In this document: positions 27,426 to 38,800 of the stretch, in pieces
Layout: the number at the start of each line of letters is the position of its first letter
How positions within the stretch are numbered: the stretch's first letter is position 1
NCBI RefSeq assembly: GCF_900343125.1
Contig: NZ_OPYL01000001.1
Location: 1 to 64,000 of the forward strand
Source: Dysgonomonas sp. Marseille-P4361
GTDB lineage: Bacteria > Bacteroidota > Bacteroidia > Bacteroidales > Dysgonomonadaceae
DNA length: 64,000 nucleotides
Direction of reading: 5' to 3'
The notes under the pieces: generated by a model
Database searches by the model: none
What the model saw: the letters and a program-made list of their open reading frames with translations, nothing else
What the model was told of the DNA's origin: nothing
Position numbers and translations under genes: made by a program

Positions 27426-27955
27426 GTGTAATATTATCATTCAGTAGCACGTCTAGCCGCCTACAAGATAAGTTTCATCTCTCAAAATCTCTACCCCGAA
27501 AGAAAAATACGTATACAGAGCTTCTTTTCACCCTTAAAAGCATTTTGCTCAGATATTGTTTTTTTTGAACAGCTTTTGCTCCCCTCACTATATAATTTGA
27601 AATAATTTTGAAACGTCCAGAAACAATAACCAAAGAACAACCATAGAAAAGCCATTAAAAGAAGAATGATAAATAAAAGGGCCCTAAGACATAGAGCTAA
27701 AGTTTATTAACCTCAAAAAGAAATATAAGCTTAAAAGAATACAGGATAATGATCTTCAAATGATAATAATATCCAATACGGCTATTTCCTATATCAGACA
27801 GACATGATCTTTTCTTAAACATTGAGGATATATAAATACATAGCCTATCATTCTGTTTAGAAAAACACATTAAATCAACTAACAACAACGTTAAGAACCT
27901 CTCATTAAAGGTTTTACTCATCTCAGCGAATATAAAATCAAAATCTAATGTAATT
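27426..27955 (+). promoter_or_regulatory. 530-bp control region of carbohydrate operon 1
   Basis: No gene is supported here. The stretch lies between the GH43 terminator and the first gene of the SusCD operon, so it should hold its promoter and regulator sites. One TAATTTTG element (27603-27610) has a TTTG 24 nt upstream (27575-27578); the spacing is too long to be confident. If it is used, the leader would be about 340 nt. A minus-strand frame of 144 codons that enters from the TIG gene is AT-rich noise. Confidence 0.3.
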
Positions 27956-29413
27956 ATGACAATCAAAAGTATTATGAAAAAAACCAAGCGTTGGCAAACC
28001 CATTGGTTAATGCTAGCATTATTGGCTCTTTGCTTAATAAGCTGCAAAGATGATAACAATAACGACAAGGGACAGGCGGCCCCACCATTTGACCCATCCA
28101 AACCTGTCTTGGTATCAGGCTTCCTTCCCAAAGAAGGAGGTATGGGACAACGCCTTGTTATATATGGCGAAAATTTCGGGAATGACCCTGAACTTGTACG
28201 TGTATTAATTGGAGGAAAAGAAGCTAAAGTTATTAGTGTAAACGGAAGTAGCTTATATTGCCTTGTTCCAAGAAAAGCGATGAAAGGGGATATTGAAGTT
28301 CAACTTGGGAGAGGAGAAAGCCCAACTATAGCTACAGCTGATTCGATTTTCAAATACGAAAGAAAAAAGGTCGTTAGCACTTTAGCTGGATACAGAACAG
28401 AAAGAGACGACCAAGGTTGGAAAGATGGGAAATTCAAAGACGAAGATGAACGAAAAATGGCTGCAGGCTTCAGCGAATATGGATGGCTTCATTTTGACCC
28501 TATAAACTCCAAACATCTATGGTTGGTATACGATCATAATGATGGTCTTTATCTACTTAACTTTGAGGACAGTACTGTTACTAAACGAAGGGGTGGATTT
28601 GATAGACCTAGGGCTATCGACTTTACTCTTGATGGTAAGCATATGCTTATCGCTGAAGATAGAGGAGGAGATCAGGACCGTAATATATTGAAGTTATCAA
28701 GAGAAAAGAGGTTTGAAGATCTTGAAGTTGTAACTAGATATAAACAATGCAATACAGTTGCTGTTCATCCTAAAAATGGGGAAATGTATTTCAACAGTTA
28801 CGAAAAAGGTCAATTCTTCCGTTTCGACTTAAATAAATATTTTGAAGAGGGACTGGGTGAAAAAGATTACGAACAACTATTCCTTATACATGACCAGGAG
28901 TGGGAATATAGGATAATCATACATCCTACAGGGAATTATGCATATATAATGGTAGTAAACCAACATTATATTCTTCGTTGTGATTACAATTGGGAAGAAG
29001 AGAAATTCAACCAGCCTTATATTGTCTGTGGTAAACTGAAAAATAAAGGTTATGAAGATGGAGTTGGAACAAGTGCCCTCATAAATCGTCCTTATCAAGG
29101 AGTCTTTGTAAAAAATGCCCAATATGAAGCAGAAAACAAAAGTGACATTTATGATTTTTATTTCACTGAAATAGATAATCACATAATTCGCAAGCTTTCA
29201 CCAGAAGGAGCCGTTACCACATTTGCCGGAAGAGGTAGTTCTAGTATTAATTCTGATCCAAACGGATATGTTAATGGAGACTTAAGGGAAGAAGCACGCT
29301 TCCACCACCCTACTGCTATTACATATAATGAAGTCGAAGATGCTTTTTACATAGTAGATTCATCTAATCGTCGAGTTCGAAAAATTGCCCTTGAGGAAAT
29401 GGACGAAGAGTAA
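27956..29413 (+). CDS. TIG/IPT plus NHL-repeat surface lipoprotein
   Basis: A 485-residue protein (or 479 if translation starts at the second ATG, 27974, which gives a cleaner signal peptide). The lipobox is LALCLISC followed by KDDNNN, a charged context often linked to surface export in this phylum. A TIG/IPT immunoglobulin-like domain covers about residues 45-125. A propeller of NHL-type repeats covers about 150-480 (for example HPTAITYNEVEDAFYIVDSSNRRVRKI at the end). Proteins of this build in SusCD operons are thought to bind glycan at the surface, in the position of SusE/SusF. It is the first gene of the operon; susC follows by 29 nt. Confidence 0.82.
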   Translation: MTIKSIMKKTKRWQTHWLMLALLALCLISCKDDNNNDKGQAAPPFDPSKPVLVSGFLPKEGGMGQRLVIYGENFGNDPELVRVLIGGKEAKVISVNGSSLYCLVPRKAMKGDIEVQLGRGESPTIATADSIFKYERKKVVSTLAGYRTERDDQGWKDGKFKDEDERKMAAGFSEYGWLHFDPINSKHLWLVYDHNDGLYLLNFEDSTVTKRRGGFDRPRAIDFTLDGKHMLIAEDRGGDQDRNILKLSREKRFEDLEVVTRYKQCNTVAVHPKNGEMYFNSYEKGQFFRFDLNKYFEEGLGEKDYEQLFLIHDQEWEYRIIIHPTGNYAYIMVVNQHYILRCDYNWEEEKFNQPYIVCGKLKNKGYEDGVGTSALINRPYQGVFVKNAQYEAENKSDIYDFYFTEIDNHIIRKLSPEGAVTTFAGRGSSSINSDPNGYVNGDLREEARFHHPTAITYNEVEDAFYIVDSSNRRVRKIALEEMDEE

Positions 29414-29442
29414 TTTATAAATAAATAATATATACTGATATT

Positions 29443-32400
29443 ATGAAGAAATTTTTAATAATGTGCATACTACTTCTGGTTGCTTTCCTCAGTATTCTTG
29501 CTCAAGAAAATGTAGAGATAACCGGGATAGTCACTGATACAAATAAAGAGCCTCTTATTGGGGTTAATATATCTGTCGCCGAATCTGCCGGATTAGGAAC
29601 AGTAACTGATCTAGACGGAAAATTCACAATCAACGTAGAGAGATACAAAAAGCTCATTTTCTCTTACGTTGGGTTCGAAAAACAAGAAATTCTTATTACC
29701 GATCAGAAAGTGCTAAACATCACAATGCTAGAGGCTAAAACCAGTGTGTTAACCGAGGTTGTGGTTACTGGTACTGGTGTTCAAACAAAGCAAACTCTAA
29801 CAGGAGCTGTTACAACAGTTAAAGTAGATGATTTAAAATCAAACCCCACTTCTAGTATATCCAATGCACTAGCAGGAAATGTAGCTGGCGTATTAGCAAT
29901 GACAAAATCCGGGCAACCGGGGAAAAATATTTCTGAGTTCTGGATTCGATGTATTTCTACCTTTGGTGGAGGGAATGAGGCTTATGTCCTTGTTGATGGA
30001 TTTGAGCGAGATATAAATGACATCAATATTGAAGATATTGCAGATTTTTCTGTATTAAAAGATGCCTCGGTTACTGCGATATATGGGTCTAAAGGAGCTA
30101 ATGGTGTTATTTTAATCACTACAAAACGCGGTAGTGCAGGAAAAATTAATATTGATGCAAAAGTTGAGACAATATACAATACACGCACAATTACTCCCGA
30201 ATTTGTAGATGGATCTACATATGCAAGTCTAATAAATGAAGCTCGCATAACTAGAAACTTTGCTCCGATCTATCAACCTGAAGAACTAGAAATCTTACGC
30301 TTGGGATTAGACCCTGATTTATACCCCAATGTAGATTGGAAAGATTTATTGTTAAAAGATGGAGCAATGACCTATCGTGCCAATCTGAACCTTAGCGGTG
30401 GGGGTAGTACTGCCCGTTACTTTGCTTCTGCTAGCTATATAGAAGAAGGAGGTATGTATAATACCGATGAGACTTTGAGAAAAGACTATGACACTAATGC
30501 TAATTACAAACGCTGGAACTATCGGCTAAATACAGATATTGACATAACTAAATCCACCCTTTTGAAATTAAGTGTCTCAGGATCGCTCGCTAAGAGAAAT
30601 AGTCCGGGATTAGGAGATGACAAAGTATGGCAATCCCTTTTCGGTTATTCGCCTATCCGCATGCCCATCACATATTCTGACGGAAAAACCCCTTCAATAG
30701 GAGAAGACAATTATGTAAACCCGTGGGTATTCGCTACCCAAACAGGCTACAATGAAAACTGGGAAAATAAAATACAAACAAATGCTTCCCTAGAACAAAA
30801 TTTAGATTTCATAACAAAAGGTCTTCGTTTTGTCGGACATTTCGGATTTGACACGAATAATGAAAGTAATATTAGTCGACATAGGATGCCTGAACTGTGG
30901 AGAGCTGAGCGTTCCAGAAATGAAGAAGGAGAGCTAGTCTACACTAAAGTATCTGATCAATCAGCAATGTTTCAAAACAGCTCGTCCAAAGGGGATCGTA
31001 GAGAATTTTTAGACATGATGCTTAACTATGATCGAGGTTTTGATGGCCATAATGTTGGAGGAGCTCTAAAATACACACGCGACTCCTTTGTAAAAACAGT
31101 AGACATTGGCGACATAAAAGATGGCGTCTCAAAGCGTAATCAAGGCTTAGCTGGTCGTGTTACTTACAACTGGAATCTTCGCTACTTTGCGGACTTTAAC
31201 TTCGGTTATACCGGATCTGAAAACTTTGCAACAGGCAATCAGTACGGATTCTTTCCTGCTTTTTCGGTGGGATGGAATGTTGCAGAGGAAGGCTTCATCA
31301 AAAACAACCTTGAATGGATGGATATGTTTAAAATTCGTTACTCATGGGGAAAGGTCGGTAACGATAAACTAATGAATGATGAGCGTTTCCCATTCCTATA
31401 TGATATAGGAAAAATAGGACATGTTAATGACAAAAATGAATGGGTTCCAGAAGGTGGATATCAATGGGCTGATTATGGATTAAACAGATACTATGGAGGA
31501 ATGAAATATTTTCAGGTTGCATCCCCCTTTGTAACTTGGGAAATAGCGACGAAAGAAAATCTAGGTTTTGACCTGTCATTATTCGGAGATAAGTTTAATG
31601 CCAATGTTGATTTCTTTGACGAAAAACGTGAAGGAATTTACATGGAGCGAAAATACTTGCCGTCTATAGTTGGATTAGAGAGTACACCTAGAGCTAATGT
31701 CGGAGCTGTTAAGTCTTCGGGATTCGATGGGCGTATCGAATACAAACAAAAAGTAGGAGAAGTAAATCTTACTGTTCGAGGAAACTTTACATATAGCAAA
31801 AATGAAATTGAAGAGAAAGATGAAGAGAACAATGTATATCCATACCAAAACGAAAGAGGCTACCGAGTAAATCAGGTTAAAGGTCTTATTTCTCTTGGTT
31901 TATTTAAAGACTACGATGATATAAGAAACAGTCCAAAACAAAGTTTTGGTACATATCAGCCCGGAGATATAAAATACAAAGATGTTAATGGTGATGGTAT
32001 AATAGACGGAGGAGACAAAGTGGCGATAGGCGCAACTTCACGCCCTAATTTAATTTATGGTATTGGAGCTTCTGCTAGTTGGAAAGGCTTAGATCTAAGT
32101 GTACACTTCCAAGGTGCAGGAAAATCGACATTCTCTACATATGGAAAAACAGTTCACGCCTTTAGTGAAGGAGAATGGGGATCAGTCCTAAAAGACATTA
32201 TGGGACCAAATCGCTGGATATCTTCAGAGATTTCTGGTGATCCTTCAACAGAAGACCCAAACGCATCTTATCCAAGACTAAGCTACGGAGCCAATGGAAA
32301 CAACTTCCAAGAATCTACATTTTGGTTGCGCAATGGTCAGTATCTACGCCTGAAAACTATTGATATCGGCTATACATTACCTAAGCATATCGTTAATAAA

Positions 32401-32553
32401 ATATACTGCAACAATATCCGTGTATTCATGGTTGGCTCTAACTTACTAACATGGTCTAAATTTAAACCATGGGATCCAGAGCTAGCTAGTCCACGTGGAG
32501 AAGATTACCCTTTAGCAAAATCTGTTTCATTAGGACTAAGCATTAATCTATAA
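29443..32553 (+). CDS. SusC/RagA-family TonB-dependent transporter (operon 1)
   Basis: A 1036-residue outer-membrane channel. It has a signal peptide ending SILAQ, a carboxypeptidase-regulatory-like domain (about residues 23-105), the TonB-box region EVVVTGTG, the plug with VLKDASVTAIYGSKGANGVILITTKRG, and a C-terminal 22-strand barrel ending SLGLSINL. It imports oligosaccharides, powered by TonB-ExbBD, in complex with the SusD lipoprotein encoded 12 nt downstream. The substrate cannot be read from sequence. Confidence 0.95.
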   Translation: MKKFLIMCILLLVAFLSILAQENVEITGIVTDTNKEPLIGVNISVAESAGLGTVTDLDGKFTINVERYKKLIFSYVGFEKQEILITDQKVLNITMLEAKTSVLTEVVVTGTGVQTKQTLTGAVTTVKVDDLKSNPTSSISNALAGNVAGVLAMTKSGQPGKNISEFWIRCISTFGGGNEAYVLVDGFERDINDINIEDIADFSVLKDASVTAIYGSKGANGVILITTKRGSAGKINIDAKVETIYNTRTITPEFVDGSTYASLINEARITRNFAPIYQPEELEILRLGLDPDLYPNVDWKDLLLKDGAMTYRANLNLSGGGSTARYFASASYIEEGGMYNTDETLRKDYDTNANYKRWNYRLNTDIDITKSTLLKLSVSGSLAKRNSPGLGDDKVWQSLFGYSPIRMPITYSDGKTPSIGEDNYVNPWVFATQTGYNENWENKIQTNASLEQNLDFITKGLRFVGHFGFDTNNESNISRHRMPELWRAERSRNEEGELVYTKVSDQSAMFQNSSSKGDRREFLDMMLNYDRGFDGHNVGGALKYTRDSFVKTVDIGDIKDGVSKRNQGLAGRVTYNWNLRYFADFNFGYTGSENFATGNQYGFFPAFSVGWNVAEEGFIKNNLEWMDMFKIRYSWGKVGNDKLMNDERFPFLYDIGKIGHVNDKNEWVPEGGYQWADYGLNRYYGGMKYFQVASPFVTWEIATKENLGFDLSLFGDKFNANVDFFDEKREGIYMERKYLPSIVGLESTPRANVGAVKSSGFDGRIEYKQKVGEVNLTVRGNFTYSKNEIEEKDEENNVYPYQNERGYRVNQVKGLISLGLFKDYDDIRNSPKQSFGTYQPGDIKYKDVNGDGIIDGGDKVAIGATSRPNLIYGIGASASWKGLDLSVHFQGAGKSTFSTYGKTVHAFSEGEWGSVLKDIMGPNRWISSEISGDPSTEDPNASYPRLSYGANGNNFQESTFWLRNGQYLRLKTIDIGYTLPKHIVNKIYCNNIRVFMVGSNLLTWSKFKPWDPELASPRGEDYPLAKSVSLGLSINL

Positions 32554-32565
32554 AACGTAAGAAAT

Positions 32566-34629
32566 ATGATAAAGAATCTATATATCCTAGCCTTTATACT
32601 TGTAATAGGAATTAACTATTCTTGTTCTGATTATCTAGAATCAGATCAGTATTTTAAAGATCGTACTACAGAAGAATCTGTTTTTAAGAACAAGACTTAT
32701 TCTGAAATGTGGCTATCTCACGTCTTCTCTGAATTTATGGATATGAATGCAGATGTAGCCAGCAAGGGGCATACTCCTCACAATTTCGCAGACGACATGT
32801 ATTATGGAGACCGCGACAGCGATTATGACCCGTCTAAAAATGAACTCTCATATAACAAATTTAAAATGGGACTCTATAATGAAAATGACAAACAAGACTC
32901 ATGGGTAAGATCATACAGAGGAATACGGAATGCTACCACATTTATACATAAAATTTATATGAATGAGGAAATGGATCAAGATGAAATAGAAGACTATAGA
33001 GGACAAGCTCGTTTTGCAAGAGCTTATCTCTATTGGTTGTTGTTGCGCAAATATGGCCCTATTCCTATTCTTCCTGACCAAGGGATTAATTATACTGATA
33101 GTTACGATGATATTGCAACACCTCGCAGCACATACGAAGAATGTGCCGAATATATCAGTAATGAGATGTTATTGGCAGCAAGAGAGATGGAAAAATTATG
33201 GATGACTCGTAGTCAAGATAATATAGCTCGTCCTACTTGTGGTGCAGCCTTAGCTGCTAGAGCTAAAGTTCTTCTATATGCAGCTAGCCCTATTGCAAAC
33301 GGCAACACCCAACCATGGGCAACTACTTTAACTGATGATGCAGGAAGACCTCTTCTTTCTTCTGAATACAGTGAAGAAAAATGGGCTAAAGCTGCAGCTG
33401 CAGCAAGAGATGTTATAGAGCTTGGTGTGTATAGAATTTATACAACTCCGACTAAGACTTCAGGAAACGAAATAGACCCTCCTACAATAAATCCTCCTAA
33501 AGACGGAAATTTCTCTGAAAAAGACTGGCCTAATGGTTGGGCTAATATAGATCCATACAGATCATATAGACATATTTTTGATGGTACTCTCAGTGCATCA
33601 AGTAATCCTGAATTAATTTTTACCCGTGGACAAAATCAAGGAGGGGAAAATTTAGGGAGCATGGTATCTCATCAAATTCCACGTTCAGCAAATGGCTGGA
33701 ATACTCATGGACTTACACAGAAACAGGTAGATGCTTATTACATGAATGATGGTTCTGATGCACCGGGTAGAGACATTGAGATAGGACGTGATGATGGTAG
33801 TCAAAGATTGACGGGCTTTGTTACAAAAGAAGATTACGAGTCTGGTAAATATAGACCGTTAAGAGAGGGTGTCTCTTTACAATATGCCAATAGAGAGCCT
33901 CGTTTCTACGCCTCAGTTTCTTATAATGGTTCTTTCTGGAATCTATTAAATGAAACCCATGATTACAACCGTAACAAACAGATTTTCTATTATCGCAACG
34001 ATCCAAATAGTAATGGCTACAATTCTTCCAATGCTTATTGGCTACGTACGGGAATCGGAGTTATGAAGTATGTTCACATGGACGACACTTACGAAGGAGG
34101 TAATATAAATAAGATTAAAACAAAGGTTGAACCCGCAATACGCTATGCAGACATTCTTCTAATGTACGCTGAAGCATTAAATGAGCTAAAAGGATCATAT
34201 ACGATTCAATCATGGAAAGACGCCAGCTATACTATTAGTCGCGATATTGAAGAGATGAAAAAGGGAATACATCCTATACGTATCCGCGCAGGTGTCCCTG
34301 ATTATCCTGCAGATGTCTATACAGAATCGGGAAGAGACGAAATGCGTAAAAGAATTAAACGTGAGCGTCAAATTGAATTTCTAGCAGAGGGCCAACGTTA
34401 TTATGATCTACGTAGATGGCTAGATGCCTCAACAGAAGAAGCTCTTCCTGTTTATGGATGCAATGTATTAATGACAGAGAAAGATAGAGAATTATTCCAT
34501 CAGCCTGTTGCAATCTGGACTCTAAAGACAACTTTTGCTGATAAAATGTGGTTTTGGCCAATATCTCACAGTGAACTTAAACGTAATAGGCGTCTGACTC
34601 AAAACCCAGGATGGACATATAATGATTAA
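32566..34629 (+). CDS. SusD/RagB-family surface glycan-binding lipoprotein (operon 1)
   Basis: A 687-residue lipoprotein with lipobox GINYSC followed by SDYLES. The TPR-like SusD fold shows the usual marks: YRGIRNATTFIHKIY, RGQARFARAYLYWLLLRKYGPIPIL, IRYADILLMYAEALNEL, and the C-terminal RERQIEFLAEGQRYYDLRRW. It caps the SusC channel. At 687 residues it is longer than the usual 500-600, with extra length in the middle. It overlaps or touches the next gene. Confidence 0.95.
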   Translation: MIKNLYILAFILVIGINYSCSDYLESDQYFKDRTTEESVFKNKTYSEMWLSHVFSEFMDMNADVASKGHTPHNFADDMYYGDRDSDYDPSKNELSYNKFKMGLYNENDKQDSWVRSYRGIRNATTFIHKIYMNEEMDQDEIEDYRGQARFARAYLYWLLLRKYGPIPILPDQGINYTDSYDDIATPRSTYEECAEYISNEMLLAAREMEKLWMTRSQDNIARPTCGAALAARAKVLLYAASPIANGNTQPWATTLTDDAGRPLLSSEYSEEKWAKAAAAARDVIELGVYRIYTTPTKTSGNEIDPPTINPPKDGNFSEKDWPNGWANIDPYRSYRHIFDGTLSASSNPELIFTRGQNQGGENLGSMVSHQIPRSANGWNTHGLTQKQVDAYYMNDGSDAPGRDIEIGRDDGSQRLTGFVTKEDYESGKYRPLREGVSLQYANREPRFYASVSYNGSFWNLLNETHDYNRNKQIFYYRNDPNSNGYNSSNAYWLRTGIGVMKYVHMDDTYEGGNINKIKTKVEPAIRYADILLMYAEALNELKGSYTIQSWKDASYTISRDIEEMKKGIHPIRIRAGVPDYPADVYTESGRDEMRKRIKRERQIEFLAEGQRYYDLRRWLDASTEEALPVYGCNVLMTEKDRELFHQPVAIWTLKTTFADKMWFWPISHSELKRNRRLTQNPGWTYND

Positions 34630-34636
34630 TCTCAAA

Positions 34637-35635
34637 ATGAATAAGTTTATGAAAAAAATATATGGTTTGCTCTCTTTGCTTGCTATACTAATTTTAAGCA
34701 GCTCGTGCAACGATGAGTGGAAAGATGAGCAATATGAACAATACATATCGTTTAAAGCTCCAGTAGGGAGCGAAGGTGTAACTCCTATTTATGTGCGTTA
34801 TAAATCTGACGTAAGCACTCCATACCAACTTCCTATAATCATCAGTGGGTCTGTAAATAATTCTATCAACAGAACTGTAAATATAGCTGTGGATTCTGAC
34901 ACTTTGAAGCAATTAAATTTTGAACGTTTCCAAAGCAGAGTGGATCATTATTATAAAGAACTTGAAAGTAAGCATTTTTCGTTTCCTCAATCAGTGGAAA
35001 TAAAAAGTGGAGAAAATACATCTTTACTTGAAATTAACTTTTCTATGAAAGATGTAGACTTAGTAGATAAATGGGTACTTCCTCTTACGTTAGTAGATGA
35101 TCCTTCCTATAACTATATCTCCCACCCCCGTAAATATTATAAAAAGGCCTTGCTTAGAGTAATTCCTTTCAATGATTATTCAGGTAGATATAGTGGAACC
35201 GGACTAAAAGTATATCTAGATGGGTCTGAAAATGAAACGCCAATAGTGAAAGAGACTATTCCATCCTACGTTGTGGATGAGAAGACTATCTTCTTTTACG
35301 CAGGAAATATAGATGAAGAGCGTATAGATAGAGGAAAATATAAAATTTACGCAGAGTTTAGTGATCAAGGGGGAATTAAATTCTCTTCAGAAAATTCTGA
35401 TATTGAATTTAAAGTAAACAAAGATCCAAGCTACGTTATTATGGAAGAGATGGATAAAGTTCGCCCCTACCTCAAGCATCGTTATCTGACAATTCATAAT
35501 ATAGATTACGAATACACTGATTACACAATGATCCCTAATGTGAAAATCAAATACAAAGTTCAAGGATCTCTAATCATTGAGCGTAAGCTAAATACTCAGA
35601 TACCAGATGAAGATCAGGCTATTGAATGGGATTAA
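34637..35635 (+). CDS. DUF4973/DUF1735-type lipoprotein (operon 1)
   Basis: About 332 residues, with signal and lipobox LLAILILSSSC followed by NDEWKDEQYEQY. The N-terminal part (about 40-165) is a beta-sandwich like DUF1735 (ISFKAPVGSEG, YKSDVSTPYQLPIIISGS). The C-terminal part resembles DUF4973. Such proteins follow SusD in many Bacteroidales loci and probably bind substrate at the surface. Three in-frame ATGs exist (34622, 34637, 34649). The first overlaps susD by 8 nt; I prefer 34637, which gives a normal signal peptide. The operon terminator follows. Confidence 0.7.
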   Translation: MNKFMKKIYGLLSLLAILILSSSCNDEWKDEQYEQYISFKAPVGSEGVTPIYVRYKSDVSTPYQLPIIISGSVNNSINRTVNIAVDSDTLKQLNFERFQSRVDHYYKELESKHFSFPQSVEIKSGENTSLLEINFSMKDVDLVDKWVLPLTLVDDPSYNYISHPRKYYKKALLRVIPFNDYSGRYSGTGLKVYLDGSENETPIVKETIPSYVVDEKTIFFYAGNIDEERIDRGKYKIYAEFSDQGGIKFSSENSDIEFKVNKDPSYVIMEEMDKVRPYLKHRYLTIHNIDYEYTDYTMIPNVKIKYKVQGSLIIERKLNTQIPDEDQAIEWD

Positions 35636-35644
35636 TCTAATAAT

Positions 35645-35674
35645 AAATAAAGGTGCGTTCCTGCACCTTTATTT
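35645..35674 (+). terminator. Terminator of carbohydrate operon 1
   Basis: AAATAAAGGTGC / GCACCTTTATTT with loop GTTCCT, followed by ATTTTC, 10 nt after the stop. Confidence 0.88.
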
Positions 35675-35745
35675 ATTTTCTATCAATAGACATAGACAAA
35701 GCTAAACCTATATTAGCTGCTCAAATAAAAAATGAAGAAAAACAT

Positions 35746-35753
35746 TACTTTTG
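35746..35753 (+). promoter_or_regulatory. -7 element of the hybrid sensor gene
   Basis: TACTTTTG matches TAnnTTTG, 70 nt before the ATG at 35823. No clear TTTG lies 19-21 nt upstream. Confidence 0.4.
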
Positions 35754-35772
35754 TCGCACAAAAAAAGAATCT

Positions 35773-35801
35773 AATACCTGAGCATTTTCTGTTCAGGTAT
35801 T
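35773..35801 (+). other. Hairpin in the leader of the hybrid sensor gene
   Basis: AATACCTGA / TCAGGTATT, a 9-bp perfect stem with an 11-nt loop, ends 21 nt before the ATG. There is no T run after it, so a role in translation or mRNA stability is more likely than termination. Confidence 0.5.
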
Positions 35802-35822
35802 CTTATTCTATAACATAGGATC

Positions 35823-38800
35823 ATGAGGAAACTTTATATTTTTTATATCTTACTTCTATTTGCTTCGTATCCTTTACAAGCAAAACAATTCTATTTCAAG
35901 AAATATCAAGTAGATAAAGGATTATCTCACAATACCGTATGGTGTATTTTACAAGACAGTTACGGTTTTATGTGGTTTGGCACAACAGATGGGCTGAATC
36001 GGTTTGACGGACAGAGATTTGTCGTATACCGAAACGACATACAAGACTCTTCTTCTCTTGGAAACAATTACGTGCAAACTCTATTTGAAGATGATGATCG
36101 TAATATCTGGATAGGAACCAATAGTGGTATTTATATATACAATCGTAAAACTGATAATTTTTCTCATTTCAATAAGAAAACAAAGTATGAAGTATCTATA
36201 AGTGGAGAGATTACAAAAATTATAAAGACACAAAAAGGTCAGATCTGGATTGCAACACTAGGACAAAGTCTTTTCATCTATGATCCTCAGACACAAGAGC
36301 TAGTACAAAATAGTAAAGACACATCCTTCTCTTGGGATCTTTGTGAAGACAAAAATAGTAGAATACATTCTTCCTCTTTGCAAGAAGGATTAATTAGCTA
36401 TGACCAAAACGGAAATAAAGTTAATACATATACTTCTTTCCTAGAGAAGAAAGATTTAAGTAATATAAAAATTAACTGCACACAAGCAATTGAAGATAAA
36501 GTTTGGTTCAGTATCGGGGTAAATAACCTTAATGCTCTGGATACAAAGACAAAGCAAATACAAAGTTTTTCTAACAACAGCCTACATATTGGGACAATAA
36601 AAGCTATCATTGAATATTCAGACAAAGACTTATTAATAGGGTCAGACAATGGTCTCTATTTATTCAATACATTCACTGAAACCTTTCGCAGAGTTGATAA
36701 TCCATTTGACAACAGAAGCTTGAGCGACCAGTCAATACATGCCATAGTAAAGGATAAAGAAGGAGGCATTTGGATTGCAACATATCTCGGCGGAGTTAAC
36801 TATCTGGCTCAGCAAACAAAAGTTTTTGATTACTACCCTCCAACATACGATACTTATTTTAGTACAGGAAAAATCATTACTCAATTTTGTGAAGATAATA
36901 ACAAAAACATTTGGGTTGGTGCACAAGATGGACTAAAAATATTAAACAGAAGAACAGAATCTTTACAACCATACATAATACCTGGCAGTAATAAGAAATA
37001 CGACATTAGGTCCTTACTTATAGATAATGATAACTTATGGATAGGAACCTATTCGGATGGATTAAAAAGACTGAATCTAAAGACAAATAATCTTACAGAA
37101 TATTATCACATAAGAGAGTCTGCTCAAAGTATATGTAGCAATGATATTCTTTCTCTATATAAAGATCGCAAAGAAGATATTTATATAGGAACGACATGGG
37201 GCTTATGTAAATATAATAAAGATCAAGATAATTTTGAGACACTTAACTTTGTTGGCACAATGGCCTCTGTTTCAGATCTTCATGAAGATAAGTCAGGATA
37301 TCTATGGATAGCAACGAATAGTTCCGGAGTATTCAGATATAATTCACAAACTCGCGAATGGAAACATTATTCTCACGAGGATACAAACCTCAACTCAATA
37401 ACAAGTAATTCTGTAATTCGTATCTTCGAAGATTCGAATGGGATAATATGGTTTGGGACAAATGGAGGGGGGCTATGCTCTTTCAATAAAGAAGATGAGT
37501 CCTTCAAAGATTTTGACCCTCAGAATATGATTCTCCCAAACAAAGTAATTTATTCTATAGAGGAAGATAACAGAGGGAATTTTTGGATATCAAGTAATGC
37601 TGGTCTCTTAAGAATTAATCCTGAAACAAAAAACAATAAAAAATTATTCACTCAAGAAGATGGATTGCAAAGTAATCAGTTCAACTTTAAGGCATCATTA
37701 AAAACCTCTTCTGGTGAATTATATTTTGGAGGGATAAACGGATTTAATTCATTTTTCCCAAACGATTTTAAAGAAAATAATTATTTACCTCCTGTATATG
37801 TTGTGGATGTTAGATTGTATAATACAACTGAGAGTGAAAGTAAAGAGCTCCTTCAGCTGACAACACCTGTATATTTAACCGAAAAAATAGAATTACCTCA
37901 CAATAAGAATAGTATTACTGTAGAATTTAAGGCTCTTAGTTACGAAGAGCCAGGAAGAAATAAGTATGCATACATACTGGAAGGTTTCGACAAAGATTGG
38001 GTCAATAATGATCATTCAAACATAGCTTCTTATACCAACCTTTCTTCTGGCGAATATACATTAAGAATTATCGGTTCCAACAATGATAGTAAATGGAACG
38101 AAGATGGAACAGCTATTCATATCACGATATTACCTCCTTGGTGGAGAACAACTATAGCTTATCTGATTTATTCGCTATGTCTATTCACTCTGTTGTATTT
38201 CATATTTAGATTCTTGGCTCATAGATCGAATTTGAAGTTCAAAAAACAATTAGAAGAATATAGATTAGAAAAAGAAAAAGAAGTATATCAGTCAAAAATA
38301 GGTTTCTTTATTAATCTTGTTCACGAAATCAGAACACCTTTGAGCTTAATAAAGCTACCTTTAGAAAAACTATCTGAACAGCATAATCAAGATGAAAAAG
38401 AGTCAAAATATCTGACTATCATAAACAAGAATGTTACATATCTACTTAACATAGTCAATCAACTTTTAGATTTCCAAAAGGTGGATAGTAACAAAAGTGT
38501 ATTGAAATTGCAAGAGCTGAACATCAATTTGCTGCTTCAAGATATATACAATCAGTTTTCTCACTCAGCCAATTTAAATAATATAACAATGTCTCTTTCT
38601 TTACCTGATGATGAGATCATTTCGTTCGTAGACAAAGAGAAAATCATTAAAATCGCCAATAACCTATTAAGCAATGCTCTCAAATTTGCAAACTCTAAGA
38701 TAGAACTCCAACTTAAGTCTTTAAGCAATAGTTTCGAGATTAGAGTCTTAGATGATGGGCCCGGTATTCCTAACAGTGAAAAAGAAAAAATATTTGAGGC

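Noticed and set aside
27697-28131. 144-codon minus-strand ORF before operon 1
   Set aside because: Half of it is antisense to the TIG/NHL gene; the rest is AT-rich and shows no family features.
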